64,000 nt of DNA from Pestalotiopsis fici W106-1 (Eukaryota; Ascomycota; Sordariomycetes; Amphisphaeriales; Sporocadaceae): the NCBI RefSeq assembly GCF_000516985.1, contig NW_006917091.1:4857022-4921021 (forward strand), written 5' to 3'. The position numbers were made by a program, and so were the translations under genes. Under the pieces are notes generated by a model, which searched no databases, was not told the DNA's origin, and saw only the letters and a program-made list of their open reading frames with translations. Shown here piece by piece: positions 57,491-64,000 of the stretch (its first letter is position 1; each line of letters begins with the position of its first letter).

Positions 57491-60400
57491 AGAGCTACCA
57501 CTACTACTGCTGGGAACTACGGGTCATGCCGGCGCATTTGCGTCATGACGAGATTACGAAAAAGAGACATGCTTCCATGTAGCAACTGCTACTCATACAA
57601 TACACATGGATGATGTCGTCAGGGATATTGCGAGGGAATGGATAATTATTCGAGCAGCGCCAGGGCTGCGACACGCTCAGCATTGGGGGAAGACTGAAGA
57701 ACCCCCCGCTACAGGCGGATTCTTTGATGACGTGCTGCATTTTTCGCAGCTTCTAGATAGCAACATCCGTAGACGACGAAGTGATCAATCTTAATGATCA
57801 GGACGACCAATTCACCATTCACCATCTCCCTCGTACAGCGCGCAATCTGTTCTTGGACACTATTTTGATCTGCTGATGACTAAGTGATGCACCGGAGACT
57901 ATAAAATAGATTCACGAATGGCCACTAAGCGAAATCACTATCGGTCCATTTACATGGAGGAAGTATCATTATATGGATATGCGGGGGTATAGCACAAACT
58001 GCCACGCGGAATTTGGCAAGGATGCATGCCCTATAGACCGCAATATCATAAACAAGTCATCTAGTCAAAGCATCCGCTTCAGAATGCTTCAGGTCTTGTG
58101 ATAGGCATATTATACAATCTAGATTGGTTTGGATCAGTTCATACTGATGGAACTAGTCGAGTATATCCCATCGCATGCCTAAAACCTTACGGCGTACAGG
58201 TGTGAAATATCGCCTGTTGTAGGCGCTGGTCACAACGGCAAACGATACGTATATGGTTACTCCCTTCAGAGTATATGTGCCTACCAAAGAGGAAAGTCAT
58301 ATGACACGATTGGGATAGCAGTCGTCGTAATGGATATAAGATGCGTGTTCCTCCTGCTACATCTTTGGCAGACTTTGACGACCCCGTAAAAACGCAGGCT
58401 CTCGAAGAAGGCGGAAGCGAATCATACAGCTCCGTCGGGTAGTGATCATGCGGCTTTGCAGACCTTATTTCTTGACTCAAAATCGGCCGTCGACATAACC
58501 TGATGAATCGGATCGTGTCTTGGTCGGCAAATGATATAGGCCATATACTAAAGACCGACGTCTCGCATAGGACGTGGTGGGATTCAGACCAAGTTATGAT
58601 GTTGGCTTCGTCTTGAGGCCCCTTGATCACGCGCGTGTAGTAAGGCCCGCCCGATTCGATCCCACTCAAGTTCTGTGGGTTTGTCGCGGGCCGTAGTCAT
58701 TGAGAACTTGAGTCCTCGTACAATATATTGATCAGAATCGGTCCAACATGGAAGATTGAGACCCGCGTTGGCCAGCATAGTAGTATGTATAAAATGGTGA
58801 CATGATTTGTTCGCCTAAGGACTAACATTAGCCAAAAAGTTCATTATTGGCATACTTTTCAATAATGTCATTAGTATTCGCAATCAATAATAGATAGTTT
58901 AGATGATGATTCAACCAGATCATGTGCCAAGAAGAACGAGCCTCGTACGGAAGTGGTGATTTCATGCATAAAAATGAACGTGCTGAGTTTGCACTATCGA
59001 GGTGGTTGGCCACTTCGCTGCATTGAATTTTACATGAGGCCGACAACAAAAAAAAGGAGGGCTTGCAGTAGGATGCAGCAAGGACGGCACATGTATTTTG
59101 ACATTCTTCCTCGAAAGTAGGTAGGCATCCAGATCCAGTGTTTCCCACCGGCGTGTTACAAGACTATATATATACAAACAAGCACGCAAAACGTGGAGCG
59201 GCTACCAGATGATGGCGTTGTAGCAGATCTGCTAATATTCCGTAGGCGACCTGGATCCCGGCACGGCAACCAGTGCTCGGTTACAGCGGCTCATCAAGGA
59301 CTCCACCCTCGAGCATCGTCGTCGGAAAACTGGTACCTCTGCGTTGGACAACATTGTTTCTTCTTCAGATTGAGCGTCAGATCGCCAGTGGACCGTCAGC
59401 CCGCTTTGTTAGGGGAGTACTTGGAGAGTGGGCAGTGCTGCGCCTTTATTAACAGTATCCGTAAAAGCCAGCCTGCTGTTCGGTATTTCGGCACTGACTG
59501 GCTCGAGAAAAGAGAATGGACACTGGCAAACACGGACCAGTAGGCTGGGCTTTGCAGGTCTTCTCCTCTCTATGGGGGCGACATACAAAAAGGTGAATGT
59601 GCATTCTCAGATGACTCGCCCTGCTTGCCTCTGAAATTCTTGCAGATTAAGCACATCGGAGTTCTCCGTGTATAATATTCTTCTCTTAATTGATACAATT
59701 TGTTTTTGGCATTTATGCTTAAAATATTACGCAAATCGGGTGATTTTATACCTAACACATATGACCAATAGAGCAACTTGTATACTCCAGATAAAAACGA
59801 TAACAAAGATGAATCGGCAGTACGGGGTTGGCCTATCAGTGGCAGGGGATAGAATCGGGCAGTTTCTCTCTTTCTCTTTCCTTTCCCCGCTGCCGCCACA
59901 ACGGAAAAACTCCATGGGCACAATGTGGTAATGTACTAGGTAAGCAGCGTTTGACTACACAGAGTACTCCAGGTTGCCTGCTGTAATAACGGCTCTGACA
60001 AATGTAGAATTTTTCCTCAGATGTAGTATTACCCTACATGAATCAAGGAGGAGCACTGTAAAGCTGTTGGTACTGGCAGCCTCGCTGACGCCGGTGCAGG
60101 ACCTTGACACGGGTCCAATCAGCACCAACGCCTCGACCCCTCAATTACCAGGATGGCAACCCCGGGACCCTGGACGAGCGAACTGTCTAGGCTGTCCGAG
60201 CTGGAAAAACAGGCACAGAATCCAGCAGGGCGGCGGCGACTTTTCAGGTCATGTCACTCACTGCAGGCACCAAGAGACCCCAGCGCAAAGTGTTCGGCTA
60301 GCCTCAACTCAGTTGGTTTTAGCAGCATGTAGTACTGCAACTGGCTAGGTATGTACTTCGTAGCTAAGAACACGTTGTGACTTGCGGAAGGGCGAACCCG

Positions 60401-60800
60401 ATCCACAGAGAGAAATCGATACGACCTGCTTCGTTTTTTTTTTTCCTTGTCCTGCCTCGTCTTTTGATTCTTTCCAGACTTTCGACGTCCTTCGCACTTG
60501 TTCTCTGCGGCAAGACTGTTTCGCAATATACTTGGTGAAAGCGACATGTGGCCTTAGCTTCTTCTGACCAAAAAGAGAAGAAGAACAAGACCAAAACCCG
60601 CTGACGTTCCAGTCCGTCCGCTTACACAATCCACATTCCCACTGCACTGCACTGCACTGCACCTCTGCCGTGGCGCAGCCTTTCTTTTAACACAACCTCG
60701 TTCCCGAGTTTTATAGAATTGCGACTTCAGTTCCTGTTAAGACAACATATAGAACTTTCCCCCACACACCCACCCAAACCCCTCGACAACCCTGCCCGCC
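57491..60800. other. 3.3 kb spacer between Ran and SERCA genes, no gene supported
   Basis: Several frames of 60-160 codons occur, including overlapping minus-strand frames at 58187-58778, but none shows a domain. The right 500 bp should be the SERCA promoter and leader, with a T run (60426-60434), a four-unit ACTGC repeat, and CT/CA-rich sequence before the start codon. Confidence 0.55.
60641..60660. repeat. ACTGC pentanucleotide repeat in the SERCA leader
   Basis: Four perfect ACTGC units, about 140 bp upstream of the SERCA start codon. Confidence 0.85.
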
Positions 60801-63800
60801 ATGGACGACTCCTTTGCGAGGCCTATAAAGGATGTCCTGGCCGAGTTCGGCGTCAACCAAACCGACGGTCTTACAGACTCTCAAGTTATTGACCTGAGAA
60901 CAAAACACGGAAAGAATGGTATGCGACAATTGTCCCAGCTGCCGCTCGTGTGCTCTGCCCCTTTACTAACTACGTCTCTTCTGCTTAGCTATTCCGGAAG
61001 AACCACCAACACCTCTCTGGGAGCTCATTCTCGAGCAGTTTAAAGACCAACTGGTTCTTATCCTGCTCGGTTCCGCCGCCGTGTCCTTTGTGCTCGCTCT
61101 CTTCGAAGAGGAAGGTGGCTGGAGCGCATTCGTTGATCCTGCCGTTGTAAGTATCTTGTCCATATCATATTGGCGCCGCCTTCAGAACCTCTTGCCTCGT
61201 TCTTCATTACTAATGTGCCGTTTGTTCTAGATCCTCACTATCCTCATCCTAAATGCTGTCGTCGGTGTTTCTCAAGAAAGCAGTGCCGAGAAGGCCATTG
61301 CTGCGCTCCAAGAATATTCTGCAAACGAGGCCAAGGTGATTCGAAACAATGGCCATGCTACCAAGGTCAAGGCGGAAGAGCTGGTGCCTGGTGATATCGT
61401 CTCTGTTTCCGTTGGCGACAGGATCCCCGCCGATTGTAGACTTGTCTCCATCGACAGCAACAGCTTCTCTGTGGACCAAGCTATTCTTACAGGTGAGAGC
61501 GAGAGTATCAGCAAGGACCCCAATGCGGTGGTCAAGGACGACAAGGCCGTGCTGCAAGATCAGATCAACATTCTCTTCTCGGGTACTACTGTAGTCACTG
61601 GCCGCGCAAAGGCGGTTGTTGTCCTGACTGGCTCGAACACGGCCATTGGTGATATCCATGAAAGCATCACTGCTCAAATCTCCGAGCCCACGCCTCTCAA
61701 GCAGAAGCTCAACGACTTTGGAGACTCCTTGGCCAAGGTTATTACTGTCATCTGCATTCTGGTCTGGTTGATCAACATTCCTCACTTTGCTGATCCCAGC
61801 CACGGAAACTGGACAAAGGGTGCCATCTACTACCTCAAGATTGCCGTCTCTCTGGGTGTTGCTGCTATTCCCGAAGGTTTGGCTGTTGTTATCACTACCT
61901 GTCTCGCTCTTGGAACACGCAAGATGGCCGCAAAGAATGCCGTTGTGCGCAGCTTGCCCTCTGTCGAAACTCTTGGAAGCTGCAGCGTCATCTGTTCTGA
62001 CAAGACCGGTACATTGACAACCAACCAGATGAGCGTCAACAAGCTGGTCTTCATTGCCGAGAACCATACCGACTTGGAGGAGATCGATGTCGAGGGCTCT
62101 ACTTTCGCTCCCAAGGGTGACATCAAGCGCAACGGCAAGGTCTTGTCCAACCTCACTGAGAGCTCCAGCACCATCCGTCAGATCAATGAGGTTGCCGCTC
62201 TCTGCAACGACGCTCGCCTAGCTTATGATGCTCGCAGCGGTAACTTCTCCAATGTTGGTGAGCCTACCGAAGGTGCTCTACGTGTCCTCGCCGAGAAGAT
62301 TGGCCCTTGTGCCCCTGCCAGCGCCAACCCCGAAGATTGCCTCCACCACGCCAGTGCCGTTTACGAGAAACAGTATCCTCGCCTTGCCACTTTTGAATTC
62401 TCCCGCGATCGCAAGAGCATGTCAGTCCTTGTTCAGGATGGTCAGAAGCAGAAGCTCCTTGTCAAGGGTGCCCCGGAATCCATCATCGAGCGCTGCACAC
62501 ACACTCTGGTCGGTACTGCTGGAAAGCGAGTTCCCATGAACAAGCCGCTCTACGATGTTTTGATGAAGGAAGTTGTCGAGTATGGAAACCGCGGTCTTCG
62601 TGTTATTGCTCTTGCCAGTCTGGATGACGTTGGATCCAACCCTCTCCTGAAGACTGCCAAGTCTACGGCCCAGTATGCTGAGATTGAGCAGAACCTGACT
62701 CTACTTGGACTTGTCGGCATGTTGGACCCCCCTCGTCCCGAGGTTGCTGGTGCCATCAAGAAGTGCAAGGATGCCGGAATTCGTGTCATTGTTATCACTG
62801 GAGACAACCGCAACACGGCCGAGAGTATCTGCCGCTCGATTGGTGTCTTTGGAGCCAACGAGGATCTCACTGGAAAGAGCTTTACTGGTAGAGAGTTCGA
62901 TAACCTCAGCCCGGGACAGCAACTGGAAGCCGCTAAGCATGCCTCTCTCTTCTCCCGCGTTGAGCCTAGCCACAAGTCCAAGCTGGTTGATCTGCTCCAA
63001 TCCCTCAACGAGGTTGTCGCAATGACTGGTGACGGTGTCAATGATGCCCCGGCTTTGAAGAAGGCTGACATTGGTGTCGCCATGGGATCCGGTACCGATG
63101 TCTCCAAGTTGGCTGCTGATATGGTGCTCACCGATGATAACTTTGCTACAATCGAGGTTGCCATTGAGGAAGGTCGTTCCATTTACAACAACACCCAACA
63201 GTTCATTCGATACTTGATTTCGTCCAACATTGGCGAAGTCGTCTCCATCTTCCTTACTGCGGCTCTTGGCATGCCCGAAGCTCTCATTCCTGTGCAGCTT
63301 CTGTGGGTTAACCTTGTCACTGATGGTCTTCCTGCTACTGCCTTGTCCTTCAACCCTCCGGACCACGATATTATGAAGCGATCCCCGAGGAAGCGTGATG
63401 AGGCCCTCATTGGCGGCTGGTTGTTCTTCAGGTATCTGGTTATTGGCACCTATGTTGGTGTTGCGACTGTCGCTGGTTATGCCTGGTGGTTCATGCTTTA
63501 CTCTGAGGGCCCACAAATCTCCTTCTCGCACTTGGCCAACTTCCACCGCTGCTCGTCCAACTTTCCCGAGATTGGTTGCCAAATGTTTGGCAACGAAATG
63601 GCCAAGTCCGCATCCACTGTCTCCCTCTCGATCCTAGTTGTGATCGAGATGTTCAACGCCATGAATGCCCTGTCTTCGAGCGAGTCTCTCTTGACTTTGC
63701 CCCTTTGGAAGAACATGATGCTTGTCTATGCTATTGCCTTGTCGATGGCTCTGCACTTTGCCCTGCTCTACACACCTTTCCTGCAGACCTTGTTCTCGAT

Positions 63801-64000
63801 CCTGCCTTTGAACTGGACCGAGTGGAAGGCTGTTTTGGCAATCAGCGCACCTGTAATGTAAGTTTCATCCCCTGACAATGTTACCTTGACTATATGATGC
63901 TAACATGACTATCAGCTTCATTGATGAGGCACTGAAGGCCATTGAGAGGCAGTTCTTCTTGCAAACCACACCGGCACAGGTGACCAAGGCCAAGAAGGAG
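60801..64000 (+). CDS. nca1: SERCA-type calcium-transporting P-type ATPase, cut by the window edge
   Basis: Four exons are inferred, 60801-60918, 60989-61146, 61231-63857 and 63916-64000 (open), with introns of 70, 84 and 58 bp. They give 996 residues before the right edge, close to the full length of this family. The N-terminal cytosolic part, then helices M1/M2 ([18 protein letters not shown]), the actuator motif TGES (about 180), M4 with [19 protein letters not shown] including the calcium-site PEGL, and the phosphorylated aspartate D349 in [13 protein letters not shown] are all present. KGAPE and [10 protein letters not shown] mark the nucleotide domain, and [18 protein letters not shown] the hinge. 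M5-M6 carry NIGEV and [18 protein letters not shown], the calcium ligands of SERCA. In Neurospora the homologue is NCA-1. The pump loads calcium into the endoplasmic reticulum. The start MDDSFARP has a good context (GCCATGG). Confidence 0.98.

Noticed and set aside
61249..63582. Minus-strand frames of 272, 210 and 293 codons
   Set aside because: Antisense shadows of the SERCA gene, whose motifs are unambiguous on the plus strand.
1..64000. CRISPR arrays, transposons, rRNA
   Set aside because: No regularly spaced repeats, no transposase or reverse transcriptase motif and no rRNA sequence were seen; simple repeats are all short microsatellites.

Overview
The window is nuclear DNA of a filamentous ascomycete, most likely a Sordariomycete of the Hypocreales type. 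The evidence is short introns (mostly 50-90 bp, GT-AG, with CTAAC/CTGAC-like branch sites), long non-coding spacers, CT-rich promoters, and a protein set typical of Pezizomycotina: BtgE-type GH17, class IV chitin synthase, SEL1-repeat chitin synthase activator, polo kinase, Nas2, Ran and a SERCA pump. No bacterial features, rRNA, tRNA, CRISPR array or intact transposon was seen.

Layout. 1-1761 (-): 5' part of a mitochondrial RNase II (cyt-4/DSS1), cut by the left edge. 2467-3064 (+): small Met/Ser/Thr-rich GPI-anchored protein. 7124-8890 (+): GH17 cell wall glucanase of BtgE type. 10463-12755 (-): WD40 protein related to fission yeast C2A9.03. 16163-16726 (-): small secreted cupin-like protein. 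18403-22123 (-): class IV chitin synthase (yeast Chs3 type). 29514-31854 (+): its presumptive activator (yeast Chs4/Skt5 type, with a CaaX box). 33119-36268 (-): polo kinase. 37341-38094 (+): OPA3-like protein. 38886-39749 (+): unrecognised three-exon gene. 44129-44690 (+): four-helix membrane protein of the DUF7727 type. 46634-47336 (-): Rtc3-like SBDS-fold protein. 49211-52445 (-): RhoGEF. 54173-54932 (+): Nas2 proteasome chaperone. 56551-57490 (+): Ran GTPase. 60801-64000 (+): SERCA-type calcium pump, cut by the right edge.

The left half is rich in cell surface genes. The most interesting arrangement is the divergent pair of a class IV chitin synthase and a SEL1-repeat chitin synthase activator, separated by a 7.4 kb spacer with no recognisable gene. 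In yeast the two products form one enzyme complex (Chs3 with Chs4/Skt5), so linkage here could be functional or inherited by chance. The right half is mostly conserved housekeeping genes separated by 1-4 kb spacers.

All exon structures were deduced by hand from splice signals, reading-frame continuity and family conservation. No alignment or expression data were available. Spacers hold microsatellites, homopolymer runs and a few inverted repeats but no gene that could be supported.
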